Both the position numbers and the translations under genes were made by a program. From positions 513,013 through 577,012 of the forward strand of contig NZ_BMVL01000004.1 of NCBI RefSeq assembly GCF_014650695.1: a stretch of DNA of 64,000 bases. Reading direction: 5' to 3'. This DNA is from Streptomyces avidinii (GTDB lineage Bacteria; Actinomycetota; Actinomycetes; Streptomycetales; Streptomycetaceae). How positions within the stretch are numbered: position 1 is the first letter of the stretch; each line of letters opens with the position of its first letter. Below are positions 8,107 through 15,445 of the stretch, in pieces. Below the pieces are notes generated by a model. The model saw only the letters and a program-made list of their open reading frames with translations. It was not told the DNA's origin and made no database searches.

Positions 8107-8284
8107 GGAGGCCTCCAGGTTGCGTGAGTGGTGAGTGCAACGCGGGGAGACAGCCGACGGCTCAGCCGTAGGGGGCGGTGGTCGGTGTCTCGAACCTCAG
8201 ACGAGCAATGTCCTGCTCCGTTTCGACGGGGATGGGCCGTCTTCGAAGCTACGGACGGCCGCAGCCGCCCGCAAATCAATTAAC
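8107..8284 (-). promoter_or_regulatory. Structured leader of the ABC-F gene with possible 3-codon ORF (candidate attenuator)
   Basis: Read on the minus strand, the gap contains GGCCGTC/GACGGCC (7-bp stem). Then GGAG is followed 8 bases later by TTG-CTC-GTC-TGA (8208-8197, fMet-Leu-Val-stop). Then come the stem ACGGC-TGA-GCCGT and finally the self-complementary GGAGGCCTCC, which contains the ABC-F ribosome site. A short leader ORF plus alternative hairpins upstream of an ABC-F gene resembles known drug-responsive attenuators such as that of Bacillus vmlR. The first stem may instead simply terminate the ssgA-like gene. Confidence 0.45.
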
Positions 8285-8701
8285 TCAGCAGGTGTCGCGC
8301 ATCAACTGGGCCAGGCTGTGGTCCATGTCGAGGTAGAGGTGTTCGAGGCCGGGCGGCACCACGGCCGCGGCCCGTTCCAGGAACCGGTGCAGCTCGGCCG
8401 TCAGCATCAGCACGATGGCGACGCCCTCCGTCGCGTGGAACTCGATGGTGGTCCGGTCGACGTCGTACGGGCGCACGCGTACGTCGCCACAGCCCGACGG
8501 GCGGTCGAGCCCGGACTCCAGCAGCTCGCGCGAGAAGGTCCACGAGACCTCGACACCCTCCAGCGTGGCCGGAGCGGGGAAGGCCATGCGCACGGCGAAC
8601 GGATCCGCACGGTCGTAGCAGAGGGTGACGGGCACGGTCTCGACCTTCGGCGCGGTAGCGACCAGGCGGGCCTGTGCGGCCTGCTCGATGACAGTGATCA
8701 A
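8285..8701 (-). CDS. SsgA-like (SALP) sporulation/cell-division protein
   Basis: This 138-residue protein of the SsgA/SsgB family is specific to sporulating actinomycetes. These proteins help place FtsZ and control septation and spore-wall assembly. Family hallmarks are visible: PVTLCYDRADPFAVRMAF, TFSRELLESGL, then RPSGCGDVRV, and VPPGLEHLYLDMD near the C-terminus. The start is TTG at 8701, preceded by GGGAG, 6 bases away. It stands alone and is transcribed towards the ABC-F gene. Two inverted repeats upstream (8800-8813 and 8832-8847) may control it. Which paralogue (SsgC-G) it matches was not resolved. Confidence 0.9.
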   Translation of the reverse strand: MITVIEQAAQARLVATAPKVETVPVTLCYDRADPFAVRMAFPAPATLEGVEVSWTFSRELLESGLDRPSGCGDVRVRPYDVDRTTIEFHATEGVAIVLMLTAELHRFLERAAAVVPPGLEHLYLDMDHSLAQLMRDTC

Positions 8702-8799
8702 GGCTCACTCCCTTGCGGCGGATCTGCTGCCGGACAGTGGGGTGGGGCCCGGCAACCCGATAGACGCCGGAATCGGCAAATCCGTGCATGGGCCGTTGC

Positions 8800-8813
8800 G
8801 TGAGCTGTGTCAC
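8800..8813. promoter_or_regulatory. Crp-like site GTGA-N6-TCAC upstream of the ssgA-like gene
   Basis: GTGAGCTGTGTCAC is a perfect 4-bp inverted repeat with a 6-bp spacer. It fits both the general Crp/Fnr pattern and the GTG-N6-GNCAC motif I recall for Streptomyces Crp. It lies about 100 bp before the TTG start at 8701. Confidence 0.45.
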
Positions 8814-8831
8814 CGATTGGCTTGAACCACG

Positions 8832-8847
8832 CTGTGTGATCGCACAG
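8832..8847. promoter_or_regulatory. 16-bp near-perfect palindrome CTGTGTGATCGCACAG
   Basis: All but one base pair is symmetrical around GATC. It is 130 bp upstream of the ssgA-like start and close to the Crp-like site. It could be a second regulator site or a half of a longer control region. No binding protein is known. Confidence 0.4.
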
Positions 8848-9131
8848 AGTGACCGGGTGGAGGGATGTGCCGGAAGGCGGCCCGCGCGCCGCCGGGGGCC
8901 GGGGCGCCTCGGAGAAGGGCTGATTACCGATCACTCCACAGGCCCAATGAGCCGCATCCGGCGCATCAGAGCCGCGGCGACCGGCCCGGTGCAGAGGGTG
9001 TCGACGCAGACGGCGGCCGCGGTGACCCCGGCCGCGAGCGCGAGGGCGCCCGCCGGTGTACGCGGCCTCGCGCCCGGCGCCTGGCTGACCGGCTGGGGCC
9101 CGGACCCGAACGCCTTCGGCGCCGCCACGCG

Positions 9132-9309
9132 GCGCGCGAGGAGCACCTGGCGGGCCGGATCGCCCTCGGCCACCGCGCCGACCTGACGGTCCTCGCCGAC
9201 GACCCGCTCACCGTGCGGGCCACCGAACTGCCAGACCTGCCCGTGCTGCTCACCGTCCTCGACGGAGGGGTGACGCACCGCCACGCGAGCCTGCGACCGG
9301 GTGCCCCCG
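9132..9309 (+). pseudogene. C-terminal remnant of a YtcJ-type amidohydrolase
   Basis: In one frame the sequence reads EEHLAGRIALGHRADLTVLA, then DDPLTVRATELPDLPVLLTV and LDGGVTHRH. This is the typical C-terminus of a metal-dependent amidohydrolase (AGRI-x-G-x-RADLTVL-x-DP and the final strand with G-x-x-TH). Third positions are almost all G or C, as in a real gene. No body of the enzyme lies upstream. Just before it, in another frame, AWLTGWGPDPNAFG resembles the N-terminal part of the same family. A large internal deletion is therefore likely. There is no proper start or stop. Confidence 0.55.
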
Positions 9310-9361
9310 CGAACGGGGGCGGGGGCCGGAAGGCGCTCTGGACGGCGATTGCGGGGTGCGT

Positions 9362-9367
9362 TAGCTT
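9362..9367 (+). promoter_or_regulatory. -10 element TAGCTT for leaderless transcription
   Basis: TAGCTT fits the TANNNT -10 pattern and ends 8 bases before the ATG at 9376. There is no ribosome site in between, so the mRNA probably starts at the start codon. Confidence 0.45.
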
Positions 9368-9375
9368 CCGGCGCC

Positions 9376-10503
9376 ATGAGACTCCTGGAACTCGGAATCG
9401 GCATGTGCGCGGCAGCCCTGGTCGTGGGGGTGCTGGCCGCCCCCGCCCAGGCCGCCCCCGCCCAGGCCGCCCCCGACCGGGCCGATGCGGATCCGGCCCC
9501 GCTGGCGCGGGACTTACGGGGCGCCGGCTGGGCGCTGAAGGACACCGGGAAGGACGTGCGCTTCCGCGGGCTCGCGGCGGTCAACCGGTCCACGGCCTGG
9601 GTGGCCGGCTCCAAGGGGACGGTCCTGCGCACGGTGGACGGCGGCCGCAGCTGGCGTGACGTTTCGCCGCCCGGCGCGGTCGCGGAGGGTCTGGAGTTCC
9701 GTGACATCGAGGCCTTCGACGCGCGGCGCGCGGTGGCCCTGTCCATCGGCGAGGGCGAAGCCTCCCGGGTGCTGCGCACCGAGGACGGCGGAGCCACTTG
9801 GACCGAGACCTTCCGCAACCCCGACCCGCGCGCCTTCTACGACTGCCTCACCTTCTTCGACGCGCGGCACGGCCTGGCGATGAGCGATCCGGTGGACGGG
9901 AAGTTCCGCATCCTGGCCACGGACGACGGCGGGCGGAACTGGCGGGTGCTGCCGAACGCGGGCATGCCCGAGGCGCTGCCCGGCGAGGCGGGCTTCGCCG
10001 CGAGCGGCCAGTGCCTGGTCAGCTCCGGCCCGCGCGACGTCTGGCTGGCCACCGGCGGCGGGGCGCAGGCGCGGATCCTGCACTCCGCGGACCGCGGCCT
10101 GACCTGGCAGGTCGCCGAGTCCACCGTGCCGGCAGGCGATCCGGCCCGCGGGGTCTTCGCCCTCGCCTTCCGGGACCGTACGAGGGGACTCGCGGTCGGC
10201 GGTGACTACCGCACGGGGCAGGCCTCCCCGCAGGCCGCGGCCGTCTCCGCCGACGGGGGCCGCACCTGGCGCCGGGCCGCGACGCCGCCGCCGGCCTACC
10301 GCTCGGGCGCGGCCTGGTTCCCGTACGGCGCGGGGACGGCCCTCGCGGTGGGACCCACGGGCACGGACGTGACCACGGACGGGGGCCGCAGCTGGCGGTC
10401 GCTGGAGGCGGGCTCGTTCGACACCGTCGACTGCGCGGCGGATGCGGGCTGCTGGGCCGCGGGGGAGAAGGGGCGGGTGGCGCGGCTGGAACGGCGCCGC
10501 TGA
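9376..10503 (+). CDS. Secreted BNR/Asp-box repeat protein (Ycf48/sortilin-like beta-propeller)
   Basis: This 375-residue protein has a signal peptide (MRLLELGIGMCAAALVVGVL, then AAPAQAAPAQA). The mature part is a beta-propeller with repeated Asp-box motifs: RTVDGGRSW, RTEDGGATW, ATDDGGRNW, HSADRGLTW, VSADGGRTW and TTDGGRSW. Such proteins are often annotated as oxidoreductase or photosystem-assembly-like, but no catalytic residues are evident. They probably bind protein or sugar outside the cell. A 15-bp unit encoding PAQAA is duplicated at the signal cleavage region. The start is likely leaderless. Confidence 0.85.
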   Translation: MRLLELGIGMCAAALVVGVLAAPAQAAPAQAAPDRADADPAPLARDLRGAGWALKDTGKDVRFRGLAAVNRSTAWVAGSKGTVLRTVDGGRSWRDVSPPGAVAEGLEFRDIEAFDARRAVALSIGEGEASRVLRTEDGGATWTETFRNPDPRAFYDCLTFFDARHGLAMSDPVDGKFRILATDDGGRNWRVLPNAGMPEALPGEAGFAASGQCLVSSGPRDVWLATGGGAQARILHSADRGLTWQVAESTVPAGDPARGVFALAFRDRTRGLAVGGDYRTGQASPQAAAVSADGGRTWRRAATPPPAYRSGAAWFPYGAGTALAVGPTGTDVTTDGGRSWRSLEAGSFDTVDCAADAGCWAAGEKGRVARLERRR

Positions 10504-11007
10504 TCAGTCGACGGGAGCGGGCGGAGCCGGCGGCTTCGGGGTGGTGAAGAGGTCCATGTGCGGGTAGCGTCCGGCGGCGAAGCCCGCGGCCCGGTAGACG
10601 GGTTCGCCGTCGGGGCTGGCGTGCAGCTGGACGTAGTGGATGCCGATGCCGTCGAGCCGGGCGACGAGCGCGTCGACGATCCTGCGGCCGTGGCCCCGCC
10701 CGCGGGCGGGGGCGTCGGTGACGATCCCGTCGAGGTAGCCGCGCCGGCCGTCGGTCCACCGAGGACCGGGCAGGTGGTGGGTGACCCAGGCCATGCCGGT
10801 GGCGAGGAGTGGTTCGCCGGGCGCTCCGCCGACGACCAGGCAGTGCACGTCGGGGCGTTCGCCGACGCGTTCGAGGAACCAGGTGCGGGCGACCTGCCGC
10901 CAGGCGGCGTCGGCCGGCCCGGGGTCGACCCCGAGGGAGTCGAGGGCGACGGCACGCAGGCGTATGAGCTCGGGGACATCGGCGGCTTCGGCCGGGCGGG
11001 GCAGCAT
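10504..11007 (-). CDS. GNAT-family N-acetyltransferase
   Basis: This 167-residue acetyl-CoA-dependent acetyltransferase shows the acetyl-CoA-binding P-loop region as GIVTDAPARGRGHGRRIVDAL. It ends with the usual GEPVYRAAGF (beta-5/alpha-4) before the C-terminus. The ATG at 11007 was chosen because GGAG lies 5 bases before it. A GTG two codons upstream would be too close to that site. Its stop directly abuts the stop of the convergent BNR protein gene. The substrate is unknown. Confidence 0.88.
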   Translation of the reverse strand: MLPRPAEAADVPELIRLRAVALDSLGVDPGPADAAWRQVARTWFLERVGERPDVHCLVVGGAPGEPLLATGMAWVTHHLPGPRWTDGRRGYLDGIVTDAPARGRGHGRRIVDALVARLDGIGIHYVQLHASPDGEPVYRAAGFAAGRYPHMDLFTTPKPPAPPAPVD

Positions 11008-11056
11008 GGACACTCCGGCGGGGAGGGGCGGACGGTGGGACGACGCGGCGCGGTCG

Positions 11057-11356
11057 CTACACCACCGGGTTCTCCCGCACCGTCGCCAGGTCGGCCGAGG
11101 TCTTGGTGGCGATGAACTCGGTGACGGTGTAGGCGCAGACGCCCGCCACCGAGAAGGGGTCCTCGGCCGCGATCCTCTCGATCTCGGCCCGGGACACCCC
11201 GCCGGCCAGGATCACGCCCCCGTCGCGCGGCACCTTGCGGCCCGAGGCGAGGAAGACGCCGGCGGCGTAGTAGCCGTCCAGCCACGCGATGTGAGCGTCC
11301 ATCTGCTCTTCGACGGCTTCCACGGGGGCGGTGTAGGTGAGCTCCATGACGAACAT
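11057..11356 (-). CDS. YciI-like (YCII-related domain) protein
   Basis: This 99-residue single-domain protein of the YciI/muconolactone-isomerase-like ferredoxin fold contains the conserved His-Asp-type pattern AHIAWLDGYYAAGVFLASG, with DGGVILAG following. The C-terminus, ITKTSADLATVRENPVV-like in layout, is typical. Function is generally unassigned. It is divergent from endonuclease V with only 26 bp between start codons, and both seem to be leaderless. Confidence 0.85.
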   Translation of the reverse strand: MFVMELTYTAPVEAVEEQMDAHIAWLDGYYAAGVFLASGRKVPRDGGVILAGGVSRAEIERIAAEDPFSVAGVCAYTVTEFIATKTSADLATVRENPVV

Positions 11357-11363
11357 GATCGCC

Positions 11364-11373
11364 AGGCTACTCT
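11364..11373. promoter_or_regulatory. Two overlapping divergent -10 elements
   Basis: AGGCTACTCT contains TACTCT on the plus strand (11368-11373) and TAGCCT on the minus strand (11369-11364), sharing the central TA. Predicted start points fall 6-9 bases away, on or next to the two ATG codons at 11383 and 11356. Confidence 0.55.
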
Positions 11374-11382
11374 CGCTCCATC

Positions 11383-12060
11383 ATGACGAGTGTGAAGACC
11401 CCCGCCGACGAGGCCGAGGCCCGGGCGATACAGGACGAACTACGCCATCAGGTCGTGCTCACGGAGCCCGGTCCGCCACCCGGCCAAGGCCTCGTCACGG
11501 GCGTGGACGTCGCCTACGACGATGCGCGCGACCTGGTCGCCGCCGCGGCCGTGGTGCTCGACGCCGCCACCCTGGAGGTCGTGGAGGAGGCCACCGCCGT
11601 CGGGCACGTCAGCTTCCCCTACGTGCCCGGACTGCTGGCCTTCCGCGAGCTGCCGACCGTACTGGCCGCCCTCGACTCCCTGAAGTCCGCGCCCGGGCTC
11701 GTCGTCTGCGACGGCTACGGCCTCGCCCACCCGCGCGGCTTCGGTCTCGCCTGCCACCTCGGTGTGGTCACCGGGCTCCCGGCGATCGGCGTCGCGAAGA
11801 ACCCGTTCACCTTCACCCACGAGGAACCGGGCGCGCGACGTGGCGACGCCGCCGCCCTGCTCGCGGCCGACGGGGCCGAGGTCGGGCGGGCGCTGCGCAC
11901 GCAGGACGGGATCAAGCCGGTGTACGTCTCCGTCGGGCACCGGGTCTCGCTGGACAACGCCTGCGCCCACGCCCTTGCCCTGAGCCCGCGATTCCGGATC
12001 CCCGAGACCACCCGGCACGCCGATTCACTGTGCCGGAGGGCGCTGCGGGAGGCCTCCTGA
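11383..12060 (+). CDS. nfi: Endonuclease V (deoxyinosine 3'-endonuclease)
   Basis: This 225-residue endonuclease V cleaves DNA one base 3' of deoxyinosine, starting repair of deaminated adenine. Family signatures are present: GVDVAYD with catalytic Asp42, FPYVPGLLAFRE with the metal-binding Glu, and VVCDGYGLAHPRGFGLACHL with the second Asp. GVAKNPF follows. Length matches bacterial homologues. There is no Shine-Dalgarno site, which fits a leaderless mRNA from the overlapping divergent promoter. Confidence 0.95.
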   Translation: MTSVKTPADEAEARAIQDELRHQVVLTEPGPPPGQGLVTGVDVAYDDARDLVAAAAVVLDAATLEVVEEATAVGHVSFPYVPGLLAFRELPTVLAALDSLKSAPGLVVCDGYGLAHPRGFGLACHLGVVTGLPAIGVAKNPFTFTHEEPGARRGDAAALLAADGAEVGRALRTQDGIKPVYVSVGHRVSLDNACAHALALSPRFRIPETTRHADSLCRRALREAS

Positions 12061-12110
12061 CGGGGCCCGCGTCCCCTCGTCGCCCCTGCCGGGCCCTGGG
12101 CCGGCGGCCG

Positions 12111-13310
12111 TCAGCGGGCGTCGGCCACCCGGAAGGTGATTCCGGCCTTCTGGAGGCGGGCGGTGAGGGCGTCGCCCATCGCCACGGCCGTCGTCAGCTG
12201 GCCGGAGACCTCCGGCAGGGCGTCGTGGGCCAGGCAGAGCGCCGACTCGGCCAGCATCTTCGCCGTCTCGCCGTAGCCCGGGTCCCCGCCCGACACCTCG
12301 GTGAACACGCGCCGGCCGCCGCCCTCGCCCACGAACCGCGCCGTGAACCAGCTGCGCGCGCGGCGTTCCGCGTCCGGCCCCTGGCCCGGCTCCCAGCGGT
12401 CCATCAGCCATTTCCTGGCCGGCGGCAGCTGGGCCAGGGCCACCGCCGCGCCCAGCGCCGCCGTACCGCCCACCGCGACGGGCAGGTGCTTGACGGAGGC
12501 GTAGTGGCGGTACCGGAAGTCCGGGCCGTACCGCTCCAGCGCGGCCGCAGACCGGGCCACGATCCTCGGGTCCAGCGTGGGCAGCGGCATGGCCCAGGCG
12601 CCGGTCTCCCGGCTGAAGCGCGGCGCCCCGACCGGCCCGCGGGCCCGCCGGCCCAGCAGGCGGGGTTCGTGCAGCCGGCGGGCGCGCGCCGCGGCCAGGG
12701 TCTGCGGGCCGCGGCTCAGCGCGGTCAGCGCGGAGGCCAGGGTGCCGCCGGAGAAGAGGGCGTTGGACCGGATGAACCCGTCGACCGTCAGCGGAACCCC
12801 TTGCGGCAGCTGCCGGACCGTGAAGTACGCCCCGAGGTCGGCCGGGATCGAGTCGAAGCCGCAGGCGTGCACGATGCGCGCCCCGGTCTCGCGGGCCCGC
12901 GCGTCGTGCTCGACGTACATGCGGTCCACGAACTCCGGCTCGCCGGTGAGGTCCACGTAGTCGGTGCCCGCCTCCGCGCAGGCGGCCACGAGCTCGGCGC
13001 CGTACCAGACGTACGGGCCCACCGTCGTGGCCAGCACCCGGGTGGACGCGGCCAGCTCGCGCACGGCCGCCGGGTCCTGGGCGTCGGCCCGCAGCAGCGG
13101 CAGCCCCGCGCAGGCCGGATCGATCGAGGCCAGCCGTTCGCGCAGCCGCTCCAGCTTCGCCGTGTCCCGGCCCGCGAGGGCCCAGCGGCAGCCGGCTGGC
13201 GCGTGCGCGGCCAGGTACTCGGCGGTGAGCGCGCCCACGAATCCGGTGGCGCCGAAGAGTACGACGTCGTAGGCGCGTTCCGGCCGGTCGTGCGGGACAG
13301 TTGCGTTCAT
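12111..13310 (-). CDS. Saccharopine-dehydrogenase-like NAD(P)-binding reductase (trans-acting enoyl reductase type)
   Basis: This 399-residue protein has an N-terminal Rossmann motif FGATGFVGALTAEYL. It also has TTVGPYVWYGAELVAACAEA and the segment HACGFDSIPADLGAYF, all conserved in the saccharopine-dehydrogenase-like family. That family includes mycobacterial trans-acting enoyl reductases such as Rv2953. In Streptomyces the substrate is unknown; a lipid or polyketide is a guess. The ATG has GGAGCGCTC upstream. It is convergent with nfi. Confidence 0.88.
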   Translation of the reverse strand: MNATVPHDRPERAYDVVLFGATGFVGALTAEYLAAHAPAGCRWALAGRDTAKLERLRERLASIDPACAGLPLLRADAQDPAAVRELAASTRVLATTVGPYVWYGAELVAACAEAGTDYVDLTGEPEFVDRMYVEHDARARETGARIVHACGFDSIPADLGAYFTVRQLPQGVPLTVDGFIRSNALFSGGTLASALTALSRGPQTLAAARARRLHEPRLLGRRARGPVGAPRFSRETGAWAMPLPTLDPRIVARSAAALERYGPDFRYRHYASVKHLPVAVGGTAALGAAVALAQLPPARKWLMDRWEPGQGPDAERRARSWFTARFVGEGGGRRVFTEVSGGDPGYGETAKMLAESALCLAHDALPEVSGQLTTAVAMGDALTARLQKAGITFRVADAR

Positions 13311-13407
13311 GAGCGCTCCTCCCAGGGGGGTTCCGGTGGCCGAGGCTAGCGTGATCCTCGACCGTCGGTCCGACCGGGACCGGGTGCGGTGGGCCGGGAT
13401 ACGGGAA

Positions 13408-13449
13408 CAGCGCCCCGGGACCGGCCCGAAGGCCGGTCCCGGGGCGCTG
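13408..13449 (-). terminator. Perfect 19-bp hairpin with CGAA tetraloop
   Basis: The arms 13408-13426 and 13431-13449 are exact reverse complements around a CGAA loop. It lies 48 bp past the stop of the PKD/repeat protein on the minus strand. It is one of the strongest hairpins in the window. Confidence 0.8.
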
Positions 13450-13461
13450 CCGGGATCACCT

Positions 13462-13487
13462 GCGCCCCCGCTCGCGGGCGGGGGCGC
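13462..13487 (-). terminator. First hairpin after the PKD/repeat protein
   Basis: GCGCCCCCGC and GCGGGGGCGC pair over 10 bp with a 6-nt loop, 10 bp past the stop codon at 13497. With the hairpin at 13408-13449 it makes a tandem terminator. Confidence 0.65.
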
Positions 13488-13496
13488 GAGCGGGTA

Positions 13497-15176
13497 CTAG
13501 CCCTTCTGGTACAGGCCGAAGAGGTCGACGACGAGGTCGATGTCGTCCCAGCTGCGGTTCCAGAAGTCGATGATGCCGTGGTTGCCGGTGCTCGCCTGGA
13601 CCAGGTTCGGGACGGTGTCGCCCTTCGTCCAGTTCAGGTTGGACGAGTTCGGCGGGGTCGGCCAGAACTCCGTCTCGTTGATGTAGTCGTCCATCGAGTT
13701 CGGGTCCGGGGTGACCGTGAGGTACCCGTTGCCCTGCGTGTTGGTGACCGTGGAGTTCAGCACGAAGCCCGTGATGCTGGGGTCGTCGTCGGAGATCGGC
13801 AGGTAGATGTAGCTGTCGCCCCACAGTGCCCCGTAGACCGGGCTCTGGGGGTCACGGGTGTCGAAGACGCGCTCCGGAACCAGCGGCAGGAAGGAGCTCT
13901 CGCTGTCCTTGCTGTAGTAGCCGACGACGTCCACCACGACATCGGCGGCGGACCAGGCGCCGTTGAACACACTGATCCTGCCGTCGGCGGAGACGGGCAC
14001 GATCACCGAGTTGGCGATCGTCTGGCCGGCGTTGAAGTTCAGGTTGGACGTGGTCGGGACCGCGCCGCCGCTCGGGTACACGGTCAGGTGACCGGCGCTC
14101 TGCGGGTTGGTGACCGTCACGTTCAGCGCCACGGCGCTGATGCCCTGGGGCACGCCGCGCAGGCCGCTGATCTGCGTGCCGAAGGTCGACTGCCCGCCCA
14201 GCTTGCGCTTGGCGGTGCCGAGGCCCTCACGGGTGTCGACGAAGCGGGTCGGGTCGACGGGGGTGTAGCCGCTGGAGGCGGACCGGCTGAAGTAGCCGGT
14301 GACGTCGGCGATCAGGTCGACCGACTGCTGGCCTCGGTTGGACAGCTCCACGTAACCGCTCTTGCCGACCGGCACGATGACCAGGTTCGGGACCGTCTGA
14401 CCGGCCTTGTGGTTGACGTTGGAGGTGTCGGGCCGGGTGGTGCCCTCGGGGAAGGCCGTGATGAAACCGTTGTCGGTGGTGTTGGTGACGGTGACGTTGA
14501 GGGCCACCGCGGTGACCCCGACGGGGATCTTGCCGTTGCCGCCGACCTTCACACGGGTGGACTTGCCCGGGCCGACCTTGCCCTGCGTCACGCCGGTCCC
14601 GAATCGGGTGTCCAGCAGACGGGTCGGGGTGTACGGGGTGAAGTCGGAGCCGGGCGTGACGGCCTGGAGGACGTTGACGGCCGTGACGCCGTTCGCGGCG
14701 TCCTTCACGGTGACCGTGACGGTGTAGGCGCCGACCTCGGCGTAGGTGTGCCCGTTCGTGAGCACCTGGGAGCCGTACGCGTTGACCACGTCGGTCTTCT
14801 GGTCGCCCCAGTCGATGGTGACCTCGAGCGGGGTGCTGACGCTCGTGAGGGTGGACTTCACCTCGATGCCGTGCGCGGACGTGCCGTAGCCGCTCAGCCC
14901 GACCGAGAGGTTCGGGTTGTCGGCGGCGGACTGCACCGCCGGGGCGTCGGCCGTGCCCGTCTTGGCGGACGGCAGCGCCTTGCGGACCGTACGCTCGGCG
15001 GGGCTGGTGAAGGTGTGGCCCTTGGCCTGGGAAACCGCGGCCTTGCCGAGGTCCAGGTCGGGAGTGGACGCGCCGCGGGCGTCCGGCTTGGCCGGATCGG
15101 CCTGCGCCACGCCCGGGATGAGGCCAACGCCTGCCGCGATGGCGGCGACGGAAACTACGAGACGGCGGTTACGCAC
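13497..15176 (-). CDS. Secreted PKD-domain protein with three cell-wall-associated repeats
   Basis: This 559-residue exported protein starts at GTG 15176 with a basic N-region and hydrophobic core (RRLVVSVAAIAAGVGLIPGV, then AQA). A PKD-type domain follows (IDWGDQK..., NGHTYAEVGAYTVTVTV). Three degenerate repeats of about 130 residues come next. Each has the pattern DPTRFVDTR, AVALNVTVTNP, LTVYPSG, SNLNFNAGQT and VVVDVVGYY. Similar repeats are found behind amidase and peptidase domains in Streptomyces surface proteins, but here there is no catalytic domain. A role in adhesion or wall binding is inferred. The third repeat carries an insertion (YINETEFWPTPPN). Confidence 0.82.
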   Translation of the reverse strand: MRNRRLVVSVAAIAAGVGLIPGVAQADPAKPDARGASTPDLDLGKAAVSQAKGHTFTSPAERTVRKALPSAKTGTADAPAVQSAADNPNLSVGLSGYGTSAHGIEVKSTLTSVSTPLEVTIDWGDQKTDVVNAYGSQVLTNGHTYAEVGAYTVTVTVKDAANGVTAVNVLQAVTPGSDFTPYTPTRLLDTRFGTGVTQGKVGPGKSTRVKVGGNGKIPVGVTAVALNVTVTNTTDNGFITAFPEGTTRPDTSNVNHKAGQTVPNLVIVPVGKSGYVELSNRGQQSVDLIADVTGYFSRSASSGYTPVDPTRFVDTREGLGTAKRKLGGQSTFGTQISGLRGVPQGISAVALNVTVTNPQSAGHLTVYPSGGAVPTTSNLNFNAGQTIANSVIVPVSADGRISVFNGAWSAADVVVDVVGYYSKDSESSFLPLVPERVFDTRDPQSPVYGALWGDSYIYLPISDDDPSITGFVLNSTVTNTQGNGYLTVTPDPNSMDDYINETEFWPTPPNSSNLNWTKGDTVPNLVQASTGNHGIIDFWNRSWDDIDLVVDLFGLYQKG

Positions 15177-15401
15177 CGGCCCCCCATTTTTCTGGTTGAA
15201 CGCTTGATCAGGTTCGAAAGCCTGTTCAGAGTACAGAGCTGGGCCGCCGCTGATCAGGGGGGTGGTCAATGGTCTCGGTCCGGTATCGGTGGGCCGAACG
15301 AGCCAAGGTCCGGCGATCCGCGGGGAGCGCCGCCCGGGGGCTTGTGTTCGGTGGAGCGCGTTCCTAGCATCACTGGTGTTACATCAGTTGTGTCACATAG
15401 C

Positions 15402-15428
15402 CGCACACCACGCACACCACGCACACCA
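15402..15428 (+). repeat. Three perfect tandem copies of CGCACACCA
   Basis: The 9-bp unit occurs at 15402-15410, 15411-15419 and 15420-15428, ending 17 bp before the CoA-transferase start. Just upstream is TGTG-T-CACA (15389-15397). The unit has no open-frame meaning, so it may bind a protein or act in the 5' leader. Confidence 0.85.
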
Positions 15429-15445
15429 GAGCCGCTGGGGGCCCG

